Source: CAVOJV01 sp963696325 (GTDB taxonomy: Bacteria > Pseudomonadota > Gammaproteobacteria > Competibacterales > Competibacteraceae). Taken from it: 64,000 bases of DNA. The notes under the pieces were generated by a model, which did not search any database, was not told the DNA's origin, and saw nothing but the letters and a program-made list of their open reading frames with translations. The stretch lies in NCBI GenBank assembly GCA_963696325.1, contig CAVOJV010000063.1, forward strand, positions 74,692 through 138,691, read 5' to 3'. Shown one piece after another: positions 19,018-28,345 of the stretch (position 1 is its first letter; every line of letters begins with the position of its first letter). Position numbers and translations under genes: made by a program.

Positions 19018-19905
19018 GTGAAACCAATGGATCAATTTCCTTCCATCGCACACCTGAATGGCGCGTTCCTGCCCCTGGCCGAGGTGTGCATCTCCCCTCT
19101 GGACCGCGGTTTTCTGTTCGCGGATGGCGTCTACGAAGTCATCCCCGTCTATCACGGACGGCTGTTTCGCCTCGCCGAGCATCTCCAGCGGCTAGCGAAT
19201 AGTTTGGCCGGCATTCGCCTGGACGCCGGTCTGGACCGCGCCAGTTGGGCAGGTCTGCTTGAGGAACTGGTTGCCCGCAATGGCGACGGCGATCAGGCCA
19301 TTTATCTGCAGATCACCCGCGGGGTTCCGACCAACCGCGATCATGGCTTTCCCGCCGGCAAAACCCGGCCCACCATTTTCGCCATGGCCAGTCCGCTCAA
19401 ACCCGTGCCGGCAACCACGCTGCGCCAGGGCATTGCCGCGGTCACCCTGCCGGACATCCGCTGGGGCGCCTGCCACATCAAGAGCATCGCCCTGCTGGCC
19501 AATGTGCTGGCCCGCCAGCAGGCCCTGGACCAGGGGGTTGACGATGCCGTTTTGGTGCGGGACGGCCTCTTGATCGAGGGTTCGGCCAGCAATTTGTTCC
19601 TGGTGCAGGGGGATGTCCTGCTCACTCCACCCAAGGATCAGCGCATCCTGCCGGGCATTACCCGTGACCTGATCCTGGAACTGGCTACCACCAACGGCAT
19701 TGCCTATCGCGAGGAGGATATTTCCAGCGAGGCATTGGGGATGGCGAGTGAAGTGTGGCTGACCAGTTCCACCAAGGAAATCCTGCCGGTCACCAGGGTG
19801 AATGGACGCCCTGTCGGTGCCGGCGTCCCCGGCCCCTGGTGGCGGCGGTTGATCGCACTGTATCAGGCCTACAAGCATACCGTCTGTCCGCCCGCCACAT
19901 CGTGA
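19018..19905 (+). CDS. dat: D-amino-acid transaminase (class IV aminotransferase)
   Basis: A PLP-dependent fold-type IV enzyme that makes D-amino acids from 2-oxo acids. The PLP lysine is probably K155 in CHIKSIALLANVLAR. The N-terminal SPLDRGFLFADGVYEVIPVY and the C-terminal EVWLTSSTKEILPV match the D-AAT subgroup more than the branched-chain enzymes. The frame can start at GTG 19018, abutting the dacA stop, or at ATG 19027. The position between dacA and ybeD is conserved in pseudomonads and relatives, linking it to the wall gene cluster. Confidence 0.85.
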   Translation: MKPMDQFPSIAHLNGAFLPLAEVCISPLDRGFLFADGVYEVIPVYHGRLFRLAEHLQRLANSLAGIRLDAGLDRASWAGLLEELVARNGDGDQAIYLQITRGVPTNRDHGFPAGKTRPTIFAMASPLKPVPATTLRQGIAAVTLPDIRWGACHIKSIALLANVLARQQALDQGVDDAVLVRDGLLIEGSASNLFLVQGDVLLTPPKDQRILPGITRDLILELATTNGIAYREEDISSEALGMASEVWLTSSTKEILPVTRVNGRPVGAGVPGPWWRRLIALYQAYKHTVCPPATS

Positions 19906-19943
19906 TCTATCACCGCGCCAACTCCTTCAATAAGGCAGAGATC

Positions 19944-20207
19944 ATGAACGATTCGTCCACCCTGGAATTTCCCTGCGACTTCCCCATCAAGGCCCTAGGA
20001 CACAGCGGCGCCGATTTTCAGGTGCTGGTGACCGAGCTCATCAGTCGCCATGCCCCCGATATCGACCTGCGCACGCTGCGCATCCGGGACAGCCGCAACG
20101 GCCGCTATCAGTCGGTAACGCTCACCGTCCACGCCAGAAGCCGCGACCAACTGGATGCTATCTACCGGGATCTCAGCAGCCATGAGCGGGTAATCATGGC
20201 GCTGTGA
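19944..20207 (+). CDS. ybeD: YbeD family protein (DUF493), putative regulator
   Basis: An 87-residue protein with FPCDFPIKALGHSGADFQ at the start and the ACT-like beta-alpha-beta pattern of DUF493. YbeD proteins sit between dacA and lipB across gammaproteobacteria, as here, and are suspected to be small regulatory domains affecting lipoate genes. The precise role is unknown. It starts 38 bases after dat and ends 21 bases before lipB. Confidence 0.88.
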   Translation: MNDSSTLEFPCDFPIKALGHSGADFQVLVTELISRHAPDIDLRTLRIRDSRNGRYQSVTLTVHARSRDQLDAIYRDLSSHERVIMAL

Positions 20208-20228
20208 CCCGACGCTTCAGTCTCCTTC

Positions 20229-20948
20229 GTGACGGACCAGGCCCTGGAAATCAAGATGAGCGCGGCAACACCGCTGGCCCGCCTGTTGGTTGTTCGGCAC
20301 TTGGGCCAGATCGGCTATCCAGCCGCCTTCGCCGCCATGCAAGCCTTCACCGACGCCCGCCAGGCCGTTACCCCGGATGAACTGTGGCTGTTGGAGCATC
20401 CGCCGGTGTTCACCCTGGGTCTGAACGGTAATCCGGAACATCTGCTGGCCACGGGCGATATTCCCGTCATAGCGGTGGACCGCGGCGGCCAGGTTACCTA
20501 CCACGGTCCCGGCCAACTGATCGTCTACCTGCTGATCGATGTCAAGCGCGCCCACCTCGGGGTGCGACCGCTGGTCACCCTGATGGAACAGGCGGTCGTG
20601 GAACTGCTGGCGGGCTTTGGAACCACGGCTTATGCCCGGCCGGACGCCCCTGGCGTGTACGTCGAGCAAGCCAAGATCGCCTCGCTGGGTTTGCGAATAC
20701 GCCGTGGTTGTTCCTACCACGGTCTGAGCCTCAACGTGGCCATGGACCTGGAGCCCTTCGGCCGCATCAATCCCTGCGGCTATCGCGGCCTGCGAGTCAC
20801 GCAACTGCGTGATCTGGGAATTTCTTCGGAAATGGCGGAAATCCGCGAACGGCTGTTGACCATCCTGGTAAAAAATCTTGGTTACACTACCTTTAGAGTG
20901 GTGGACCAGTTCCCCAACCTCCCCGATTTGGAGACCGCACATGCCTGA
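20229..20948 (+). CDS. lipB: octanoyl-ACP:protein N-octanoyltransferase
   Basis: LipB transfers octanoate from acyl carrier protein to lipoyl domains, the first step of endogenous lipoate synthesis. Conserved blocks: RGGQVTYHGPGQLIVYLLID, the catalytic Lys in AKIASLGLRIRRGCSYHG, and the catalytic Cys in GRINPCGYRGL. The start may be GTG 20229 (239 residues) or ATG 20256. It overlaps lipA by eight bases. Confidence 0.95.
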   Translation: MTDQALEIKMSAATPLARLLVVRHLGQIGYPAAFAAMQAFTDARQAVTPDELWLLEHPPVFTLGLNGNPEHLLATGDIPVIAVDRGGQVTYHGPGQLIVYLLIDVKRAHLGVRPLVTLMEQAVVELLAGFGTTAYARPDAPGVYVEQAKIASLGLRIRRGCSYHGLSLNVAMDLEPFGRINPCGYRGLRVTQLRDLGISSEMAEIRERLLTILVKNLGYTTFRVVDQFPNLPDLETAHA

Positions 20949-21963
20949 ACAGAAAGCCTCCAGTGAGAATCCCGCTGCCCCACTCGAAGCGCAGCCGGTC
21001 AAACCCGTCCAGGCGGTGCGGCGTGGGGAAAAGCTGCGGGGCGCGGATAAGATGGCCCGCATCCCGGTGAAAATTGCACCTACCCAACCGACAGAGCGCT
21101 TGCGCAAGCCTGCCTGGATACGCGCCAAGTTTCCTGGCACCCCGGCAGTGCTGCGGATCAAAAAGGTGCTGCGGGAAAATCGCCTGCATACCGTCTGCGA
21201 GGAGGCTAACTGCCCCAATCTGGGTGAATGTTTCGGCCATGGCACCGCCACCTTCATGATCATGGGCGATGTCTGCACCCGGCGCTGCCCCTTCTGCGAC
21301 GTCGGCCACGGCCGCCCCAATCCGCTGGATGCCGGGGAACCCCTCAACCTGGCCCGCACCGTGGCCGCCATGGGTTTGCGGTATGTGGTCATCACCTCGG
21401 TGGACAGGGACGATCTGCGCGACGGTGGAGCCGGCCATTTCGCGGACTGCATCCGTGAGGTCCGCGCCCACACGCCGGACATCGCCATCGAGATCCTGAC
21501 CCCCGACTTCCGCGGCCGCATGGGGGTGGCCCTGGACATCCTGGAGCAGGCACCGCCCGATATCTTCAACCATAATCTGGAGACCGTTCCCCGCCTCTAC
21601 CGGCAGGCCCGGCCTGGCGCCGACTATCACTATTCCCTGGATCTGCTGAAGCGCTTCAAGGAGCGCCATCCCGATATCGCCACGAAATCTGGCCTGATGC
21701 TGGGCCTCGGCGAGACCCTGGAGGAAGTGACAGCGGTGATGCGCGACCTGCGCGCTCATCATGTAAACATGTTGACCCTGGGCCAGTACCTGCAACCCAG
21801 CGTCCATCATCTCAAGGTGGAACGTTACGTGACCCCGGAGGAGTTTGCGCATCTGCAACAGGCGGGGCAGACCATGGGTTTCTCACACGTCGCCTCCGGT
21901 CCCATGGTGCGCTCCTCCTATCACGCCGACTTGCAGGCCAGGGAAGCGCTGGACAGCGTATGA
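20941..21963 (+). CDS. lipA: lipoyl synthase (radical SAM)
   Basis: LipA inserts two sulfurs into octanoyl-lipoyl domains using two 4Fe-4S clusters. The auxiliary cluster motif C-x4-C-x5-C is seen in VCEEANCPNLGEC and the radical-SAM motif CxxxCxxC in CTRRCPFC. The terminal RSSYHAD motif provides the conserved Ser ligand. The ATG at 20941 gives 340 residues. The first 60 or so residues are a variable charged extension before the conserved core. It ends the long plus-strand cluster that began at mreB. Confidence 0.97.
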   Translation: MPEQKASSENPAAPLEAQPVKPVQAVRRGEKLRGADKMARIPVKIAPTQPTERLRKPAWIRAKFPGTPAVLRIKKVLRENRLHTVCEEANCPNLGECFGHGTATFMIMGDVCTRRCPFCDVGHGRPNPLDAGEPLNLARTVAAMGLRYVVITSVDRDDLRDGGAGHFADCIREVRAHTPDIAIEILTPDFRGRMGVALDILEQAPPDIFNHNLETVPRLYRQARPGADYHYSLDLLKRFKERHPDIATKSGLMLGLGETLEEVTAVMRDLRAHHVNMLTLGQYLQPSVHHLKVERYVTPEEFAHLQQAGQTMGFSHVASGPMVRSSYHADLQAREALDSV

Positions 21964-22072
21964 ACTGGCAAGAGGTTCGCGCGCACTATCCCTCGTGATG
22001 GCTTTTAGTCATGTTTGTTTATTCCCCCCTGACTGAAGGATGGTCGGTTAACCAAGTAACTCCCAAATCTTC

Positions 22073-23293
22073 ATGCAGACACTCTGGAAAACCTTTACTG
22101 CCGCTCCCCATCGCGTCATGTTTATGGGAGGCGCTCTCCAGGGCGTAGTGATTATGGCCTGGTGGATGCTGGATATGGCCGGACGTTACGGCGGACTCTA
22201 TGCTCCGCTGGCATGGCCACTACCGCCCGCTTGGGTACACGCCTTCCTGATGATCTACGGCTTTTTCCCGTTTTTCATCTTCGGTTTCACCCTGACGGCA
22301 ATGCGCCACTGGGTGGGTTCGCCAGCCGTCCCAGCTCGGTTGTATATCTCTGCCTTCCTACCGTTAATATTGGGCACCGCGATCTTTTACACGGGCCTGT
22401 GGTTTCCGCGGTTGCTGCAGTTAGCTTTCCCCTTGCTGCTGACCGGTTGGGGCATCGGCATTTACGCCCTGGTCCAGGTCATTCGCAGCGGTTCAGACCC
22501 TGACAAACGGCATGCAAAGGTCCTGACCGTAGCGCTGGCGCTCGGCTGGCTTGGTATATGGTGTTATTGGCTTTGGCTGCTAACCGGTGTGACGCTGTTC
22601 ATGGCCTACGCCCGCTATGCCGGGATCTGGTGGTTTCTCCTGCCTATTTACGTGACGGTGAGTCACCGCATGATCCCCTTTTTCTCCAGCGTGGAGTTGG
22701 CAAACTACACCCTCTTCCGCCCGTATTGGATGCTGTGGGCACTGCTTGCCTGCATGGGTGTGCATGGCGCGCTCGACATCGCCGGCCTGCGCGCCTGGTT
22801 GTGGCTCCCTGATCTGCCTATCGCGGTATTGGCACTGTATCTCTCGGCGGCATGGGGTTTTAAACGCAGCCTCAAGGTGGGTTTGCTGGCGGTGCTGCAT
22901 CTCGGGTTCCTCTGGCTGGGGATCGCGGCGCTGCTGTATGTGATCCAAAGCGCCAGTCAGTTCATCACCGGTATTCCCTGGCTCGGACTGGCGCCCCTGC
23001 ACGCCCTGACGATCGGCTATTTCGGCACCACCGTGCTCGGCATGGCAACCCGCGTCACTCTCGGCCATTCAGGGCGCGCGCTGGTGGCGGATCGGATCAC
23101 CTGGTGGTTGTTCATGGGGTTTCAGGCGGCGGTGTTGTTGCGCGTTGCCGGGGATATCTGGACTGGCTGGCCGATGGCGATCTGGCATCCACATCTGTTA
23201 GCGGGGCTGGGGTGGCTCGTCTGCTTCGGGATCTGGTTCGCCAACTATGCGCCCATTTATTGGCGGCCGCGGGTGGATGGTAAACCTGGCTAA
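22073..23293 (+). CDS. nnrS: NnrS family haem-copper membrane protein
   Basis: NnrS proteins are polytopic haem- and copper-containing membrane proteins that protect denitrifying bacteria from nitric oxide stress. The 406-residue product has about twelve TM helices with the conserved PLAWPLPPAWVHAFLMIYGF, LPIYVTVSHRMIPFF and LHALTIGYFGTTVLGMATRV (His-containing) segments. A SirB-like gene follows 12 bases later. No FNR-type box is obvious in the 109 bases upstream. Confidence 0.88.
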   Translation: MQTLWKTFTAAPHRVMFMGGALQGVVIMAWWMLDMAGRYGGLYAPLAWPLPPAWVHAFLMIYGFFPFFIFGFTLTAMRHWVGSPAVPARLYISAFLPLILGTAIFYTGLWFPRLLQLAFPLLLTGWGIGIYALVQVIRSGSDPDKRHAKVLTVALALGWLGIWCYWLWLLTGVTLFMAYARYAGIWWFLLPIYVTVSHRMIPFFSSVELANYTLFRPYWMLWALLACMGVHGALDIAGLRAWLWLPDLPIAVLALYLSAAWGFKRSLKVGLLAVLHLGFLWLGIAALLYVIQSASQFITGIPWLGLAPLHALTIGYFGTTVLGMATRVTLGHSGRALVADRITWWLFMGFQAAVLLRVAGDIWTGWPMAIWHPHLLAGLGWLVCFGIWFANYAPIYWRPRVDGKPG

Positions 23294-23305
23294 GGGCACT
23301 CGGCG

Positions 23306-23692
23306 ATGGACTATTTTCTAATCAAGCATATCCACACCACGGCGGTTGCGATCAGCTTGGCCGGCTTTGTATTGCGCGGCATCTGGATGCTGCGGGACTC
23401 ACCGCTGTTGCACGCGCGTTGGACCGGGATTCTACCCCACGCCGTGGATACCATACTGCTGCTCAGCGCCATCTGGCTTGCCGTCGCCATCCAGCGATAC
23501 CCGTTTGTGGATGGCTGGTTGACGGCCAAAGTGCTTGGACTCATCGCTTATGTTCTGCTGGGGACCGTGGCGCTGAAGCGGGGTCCCAGCCGTCCTATCC
23601 GCCTGGCGGCCTGGATCGGCGCGTTGCTGGTGTTTGGTTACATCGTATGGGTAGCGCTGACGAAAAACCCCCTCCCCGGCATGCAAAGCTAA
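23306..23692 (+). CDS. SirB2 family membrane protein
   Basis: A 128-residue protein with four hydrophobic helices. It opens with YFLIKHIHTTAVAISLAGFV and contains LPHAVDTILLLSAIWLA, matching the SirB/SirB2 family (conserved His in helix 1 and in the PHxxDT segment). The biochemical role is unclear. Downstream adjacency to nnrS suggests a respiratory or haem-related membrane role. Convergent with ctaA. Confidence 0.8.
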   Translation: MDYFLIKHIHTTAVAISLAGFVLRGIWMLRDSPLLHARWTGILPHAVDTILLLSAIWLAVAIQRYPFVDGWLTAKVLGLIAYVLLGTVALKRGPSRPIRLAAWIGALLVFGYIVWVALTKNPLPGMQS

Positions 23693-23801
23693 GGCACGAG
23701 GGGAAGCCCCAGGGCATATGCTGTGCTTTAACCCCACTGCCGGTGTTGATGATCTCCTCGAAACGCGGCGTGCCGGTCATAGCCTAACTGCGCGCAACGG
23801 C

Positions 23802-24908
23802 TCATGGTCCGCGAACTGCGATCAACGCATGATTCACCGCTAGGACAGCCGAAAATAAAAGCACTGCTCCACCCTGATGAGCCGCGGCCAGCGGGACCGG
23901 AACCACGTACAGCAGGGTGGTAATTCCCAGAGTGATCTGCACGGCCAGCATGATGAGCAATAGGTTGCACGACCAGCGGGCGCGTGGCGACAGCGGCAGC
24001 CGCCGTGACTTGAGCCAGAAGAGCGGCACCAGGAAAGCCAGCAGCCAGGCGATCAGCCGGTGATCAAACTGGACCGTCGCCATGTTTTTGAAGAAATTGA
24101 GGTACCACGGCTCCAACATGAAGATCTCCGGGGGTATCCAGTGACCGTTCATCAGCGGGAAGGTGTTATACGCGAAGCCTGCTCGAATACCGGCGACGAA
24201 ACCGCCCGACAACACCATCACGAAGATCAAGCCGGTGAGTACCCAAGCTAGCCGTAACAGAGAACGCGACTTTTCATCTGCTGGTGCAACGGTTTTTGGA
24301 AATAACAAACCCAGCGCGACCCAGAACATCGCCGCATAGATCAGAAAAGCCAACCCCAGATGAGCGGTAAGCCGGTATTGACTGACCCGCGGATCGTCTA
24401 TCAGGCCGCTTTTAACCATATACCAACCCATTGCTCCCTGCAGCCCACCCAGTAGAAAGATGCCGACTAGTTTCGGCAACAATGACTGGTCGATTTTTTT
24501 CCGTGCGAGGAAAAAGAGAAACGGGAGCAGATAAACCATCCCGATGGCACGGCCCAGCAGGCGGTGCGCGTATTCCCACCAGAAGATCTCCTTGAACTCG
24601 GCCAGGCTCATGCCGCGATTCACCTGTTGGAACTCGGGAGTTTGCTGGTACTTCTGAAACACCTCATCCCATTGCGCCGGGTTGAGCGGCGGTAACGTAC
24701 CTACGATGGGCTGCCACTCGACGATGGAAAGACCCGAATGGGTAAGCCGGGTCACCCCCCCCACCACGACCATCGCCAACAATAGAGCGCAACAGAGCAG
24801 CAGCCAGCTCGCCAGCATCCTGCGCGAGGATTGGTCTTGCGCTAAGCCCTGCACCGATGGATTCAACGGTAAATAATTACCTGAGGATTTGATCGATAAA
24901 TCTGCCAC
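23802..24908 (-). CDS. ctaA: haem A synthase (CtaA/COX15)
   Basis: CtaA oxidises the methyl group of haem O to the formyl of haem A for aa3-type cytochrome oxidase. The 368-residue polytopic protein has eight TM helices and the family blocks GGVTRLTHSGLSIVEWQPI, EFKEIFWWEYAHRLLGRAIG, GFVAGIRAGFAYNTFPLMNG and QFDHRLIAW, which include the four conserved haem-ligand histidines. It is transcribed convergently with the nnrS/sirB pair. An FNR-like palindrome lies 105 bases upstream of its start. Confidence 0.94.
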   Translation of the reverse strand: MADLSIKSSGNYLPLNPSVQGLAQDQSSRRMLASWLLLCCALLLAMVVVGGVTRLTHSGLSIVEWQPIVGTLPPLNPAQWDEVFQKYQQTPEFQQVNRGMSLAEFKEIFWWEYAHRLLGRAIGMVYLLPFLFFLARKKIDQSLLPKLVGIFLLGGLQGAMGWYMVKSGLIDDPRVSQYRLTAHLGLAFLIYAAMFWVALGLLFPKTVAPADEKSRSLLRLAWVLTGLIFVMVLSGGFVAGIRAGFAYNTFPLMNGHWIPPEIFMLEPWYLNFFKNMATVQFDHRLIAWLLAFLVPLFWLKSRRLPLSPRARWSCNLLLIMLAVQITLGITTLLYVVPVPLAAAHQGGAVLLFSAVLAVNHALIAVRGP

Positions 24909-25330
24909 CTCAATGCTCCTGTTTTTTTCTTTCGTAATCGGTCACCTGACCCGCTCCGGCTCTTGCCCTTCATCCGCTGAATTTTATCAGATCACATTCG
25001 AATCTTTTTTTCTTGATACGTATCAAGTTTTTTCAACCCGCCGGTGAAAAGGTTTGACTCCCGTGCACCGTTTATGATCCCAGATCAGGCGCCTACCGCC
25101 TGAATGACGGGCTCTTCATCGAACTCCTCAGCGGACTCAGCGTCATCGGTTGCGTCCTCATCAACGAGTGGCGGCGCAACCGAAAAGTGCGCGATGCCTG
25201 ACCGGCGGCAGCTCACTCCGCGCTTTGGCGAGCGCCGTTGCAGTATAATCATCGAGGAATAGCAACCCTGATAGGACAACCAGCTAATGATGGCTGCCGA
25301 GCGGCCTTGGTCAAAACGGGTACCGCGCTG
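24909..25330. other. 422-base region without a supported gene
   Basis: The divergent intergenic region between ctaA (minus) and the radical SAM gene (plus). It contains the 14-base FNR/DNR-type palindrome at 25013-25026, flanked by T runs. A 64-codon minus-strand frame at 25085-25279 ends in an acidic tail but has no motif, and I do not support it. Promoters for both flanking genes must lie here. Confidence 0.5.
25013..25026. promoter_or_regulatory. FNR/ANR/DNR-type operator palindrome
   Basis: The sequence TTGATACGTATCAA is a perfect match to the FNR-family consensus TTGAT-N4-ATCAA, and the palindrome extends to 16 bases with one more C/G pair. It lies about 105 bases upstream of ctaA and 305 upstream of the radical SAM gene. 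FNR, ANR and DNR regulators respond to oxygen or NO, which fits a neighbourhood with haem A synthase and NnrS. It is too AT-rich and loop-less to be a good terminator. Which gene it controls is inference. Confidence 0.6.
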
Positions 25331-26284
25331 ATGGCTTTGTCAGATTACGTCAATACGTTCGGTCAGCACCTGCTCGGCCTTTATGGTGAGCGCGTCCACA
25401 AGATAGCGATCGACGCCGGCTTCACCTGCCCCAATCGGGACGGCAGCAAAGGCATCGGTGGCTGCACCTTCTGCAATAACACCTCATTCAGCCCCAACGG
25501 CCGCCAACCGCTGCCGATACTCGAACAGATTGCCAATGGCCGGCGCGTCATCGCGAAACGCACCCGGGCGCGTTCGTTTATCGCCTACTTCCAGGCTTAC
25601 ACCAATACCTATGCTGACATCGAGCAGCTCAGCAGCTATTACCAACAGGCGCTTGCCGAGCCGGACGTGATCGGCCTGTCGGTGGGCACCCGCCCCGACT
25701 GTGTGCCCGCACCGGTGTTAGACTTGTTAAGCGCGTATCGGCGCGAAGGCCGCGAAGTCTGGCTGGAACTCGGCCTGCAATCGGCCTTTGATGAAACCCT
25801 GCAGCGCGTCAACCGCGGTCACGGCTTCGCGGAGTACCGGGATACCGTCGTTGCCGCCAGACGGCGCGGCATTCCGGTGTGCACTCACCTGATCGTCGGT
25901 CTTCCCGGTGAAACCGCCCAGCACTGCCAGGATACCCTCGAGGCGGTGCTGGCGCTGGGCACGGACGGGCTGAAACTGCACCCGCTGCACGTCGTCAAGC
26001 ACACGATACTCGCCAACCAGTGGCGGCGGTGTGGGTATCAGCCATTGGGCCTGGCCGAATACATCCGGATCGCCGCCGACCTTATCGAGCGCACCCCTGG
26101 GCAGGTCGTCTTTCACCGGCTGACCGGCACTGCATCCAAGGACATCTTGCTGGCGCCCGCGTGGTGTTCACAGAAATGGAACGTCTTGAACGGGATCGAG
26201 CGCGAGCTGCGTCTTCGCGGCCACCGCCAAGGGGAATTCGCCAAGGCTTTCCAAAGCAGTGAAGCCGCGCGGCGCATCGCCTGA
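25331..26284 (+). CDS. YhcC/YtqA-type radical SAM protein (TIGR01212 family)
   Basis: A 317-residue radical SAM protein with the family opening GLYGERVHKIAIDAGFTCPN, the cysteine-rich motif CPNRDGSKGIGGCTFCNN, then SFIAYFQAYTNTYAD and VGTRPDCVP. The family acts in tRNA or rRNA thiolation-type chemistry, but the E. coli member is poorly defined, so I give no reaction. The ATG at 31 codons into the open frame begins the conserved part. It is the last intact core gene before the TIR island. Confidence 0.88.
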   Translation: MALSDYVNTFGQHLLGLYGERVHKIAIDAGFTCPNRDGSKGIGGCTFCNNTSFSPNGRQPLPILEQIANGRRVIAKRTRARSFIAYFQAYTNTYADIEQLSSYYQQALAEPDVIGLSVGTRPDCVPAPVLDLLSAYRREGREVWLELGLQSAFDETLQRVNRGHGFAEYRDTVVAARRRGIPVCTHLIVGLPGETAQHCQDTLEAVLALGTDGLKLHPLHVVKHTILANQWRRCGYQPLGLAEYIRIAADLIERTPGQVVFHRLTGTASKDILLAPAWCSQKWNVLNGIERELRLRGHRQGEFAKAFQSSEAARRIA

Positions 26285-26333
26285 GTCTCGCCGTTCCCAG
26301 CTCGGCCTAGAACACACGGATCACTTCTCCACC

Positions 26334-28296
26334 ATGCCGCAACCCGCAACTCTCCACACCAAGCAGGTATTTCTCAGCTACAGCCGTACGGACCGGGAGG
26401 CGGCCATCGCGCTGCGTTTGGCGCTGGAACACGCTGGCCTGAGCGTTTTCCAGGACGACGATGCGATCCGCGCCGGCGACCGCTGGGTGACCTGCCTGGA
26501 GGACACCCTGCGGGGCTGTTCCGCCTTCGTGTTGCTGGTGGGACGGGACGGCGTGCGGCGCTGGGTCGGCGCCGAAGTGCAGGTTGCGTTGATTCGGCAC
26601 CTGTCCCCCCAGGACGACGCGCAGCGCCTGCCGATCTTTCCCATACTGTTGCGAACACGCAACGGCGGAGGATCTGCCGCCGTTTCTCGCCCTGTTCCAG
26701 TCCGCCCGGTGGTCACCCGCCGAGCCGCTACCGGGCACGCTGCTCGAAGCCATCACCACCCACGCAACCCGGTTCGATGTCCCGCAAGCCCATCGAGGGC
26801 TGCCCCTTTCTTGGCCTCAATGCCTTCGGAAAGGGCGATGCCCGACTGTTCTTCGGGCGGCGCCAGGAGACCCTGGAAGCGCTCGCCTGCCTGGGCGACC
26901 AGCGCGAGTCGAATCCGGACCGACTGCGCGGCAGCGGCGGCACGGCCTACCACCGCTGGCTGCAGATCGAAGGCAACAGCGGCGCGGGCAAGTCCTCGCT
27001 GGTCAATGCCGGCCTGCTGCCGATGATCGAACAGGGCGCGCTGTGGGCGCGCACCGGCTTCGAGCGCTGGCAAATCCTTGGCCCGATGATGCCGGGCAAG
27101 GACCCGCTGGCCAAGCTCGCGGAAGTCCTCGAACACGGATTGATCGATGACCCGGCCAAGCGCGATTCCCTCGGCCGCATGCAGAAGTTGCAACAGGACG
27201 AACGCGCCATGGCCTTCACGCTGAGGGATTTCAGACAGGACCAGACGCGCGTTTCTGCTCATCGTCGACCAGTTCGAGGAACTCTTCACCTTTGCCGAGG
27301 ACGCGCCGCGCCAGCGGTTCGACGCGCTGCTGGCCAACGCCCTGCAAGACCCGGAATGTCCGCTGTTCCTGATCAGTACCGTGCGGGCGGACTTCCTCGA
27401 CCGCCTCGAGCAACTGCCGCGCCTGCAGGCCCTCTACAACAGCCATTGCAAGCGCTACTTCCTGCCGACCATCTCCGAGCACGGTCTGCGCGAGGTCATC
27501 GAACAGCCCGCGCGCCTCGCCGATCTGGACGTGCAGCGAAGTCACCACCGCGATCCTGGACGATGCCCGCGATGAAATCGGCGCCCTGCCGCTGGTGGAA
27601 AATGCCCTGTTCACCCTGTGGCAGCAGCGCGAAGGCAACCGCCTGAGCGGCGAACGCTACCGGCGGGAGAACGGCATCGCCGGCATGCTGAGCACCCAGG
27701 CCGACGCCCTGCTGGAGCGTATCGACCACGCCGTCCCCAAGGGCCGGCAAGCGGCGCTGGAACTGCTGCTGCGGCTAACGCGCATCAACGACGAAGGCCG
27801 CCACACCCGCCAGCGCATCACCCGTGAAGAGGCCGTGCTGGTGGCTGGCGATGGCAAGCACGCCGTGGGCGAGTGCGTGGTGCAAATGCTCTCCGGCGGG
27901 CGTGACCCGGACCTGCCCGTCTCGACCCACATCGGTGCCTTGCGGCTGATCACCACCAACATGGAGCAAGACCGCCAGTACGTCGACCTCATCCACGAAA
28001 CCCTGATCCGCGCCCGCGGCAAGGACGAGAAAACCGGCAAACGCATCGGCTACTGGCCGACGCTCTACGACTACATCGAAGCCAACCGCGATCGCGACAT
28101 CCACCGCCAGCAACTCAAGTTTCAGACCGAACACTGGTTGCACAGCCACGGGTTCGGCCGCGTGTGGGCTCTGGCCGGCTGGGCCAGCCTCAGGCTGTAT
28201 CGCCGGCTGCGTGTCCCCAAGGACAGCCCTGAAGGCCGCTTCCTGTTCTGGAGCCGCTGGGTGGCGCATGGGCTCACGGTGTTGGTGTTGCCGTGA
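26334..28296 (+). pseudogene. TIR - nSTAND ATPase conflict protein, broken by several frameshifts
   Basis: The N-terminus (ATG 26334) is a TIR domain: QVFLSYSRTDREAAIALRLA with a Glu after RRWVGAEV at the catalytic position. A linker follows, then an nSTAND1-type ATPase with GCPFLGLNAFGKGDARLFFGR, Walker A GNSGAGKSSLV and Walker B FLLIVDQFEELF, then HETLIR-type helical modules to the stop at 28296. The coding signal jumps frame near 26,660, 26,775, 27,240 and 27,535, so no single protein can be made as read. STAND ATPases oligomerise on sensing a trigger and activate the fused TIR, often an NADase. The expected C-terminal sensor is missing: the frame ends inside the inverted repeat. Confidence 0.7.
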
Positions 28297-28344
28297 AAGT
28301 AGGGGCCTCTTATTGTCCTCCGAGGCCCCTACTTTCACGGCAAC
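28287..28344. repeat. perfect 23-bp inverted repeat with 12-base loop
   Basis: Left arm 28287-28309 and right arm 28322-28344 are exact reverse complements (left arm begins GTTGCCGTGAAAGTAGGGGC). The loop is 28310-28321. It has no T tract, so it is not a typical intrinsic terminator. It lies at the boundary where the nSTAND coding frame stops and a reverse-transcriptase-like frame begins, so it marks a rearrangement joint, a DGR-type hairpin, a small mobile element or an assembly fold-back. Confidence 0.85.
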
Positions 28345-28345
28345 C

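Noticed and set aside
20217..21569. A 450-codon minus-strand open frame
   Set aside because: Antisense to lipB and lipA, whose motifs are unmistakable; no family features on the minus strand.
23595..23780. A 61-codon minus-strand frame after ctaA
   Set aside because: No motif, mostly antisense to the SirB-like gene.
25085..25279. A 64-codon minus-strand frame with acidic C-terminus
   Set aside because: No ribosome site, no motif, and it lies in a regulatory gap; could be real but I cannot support it.
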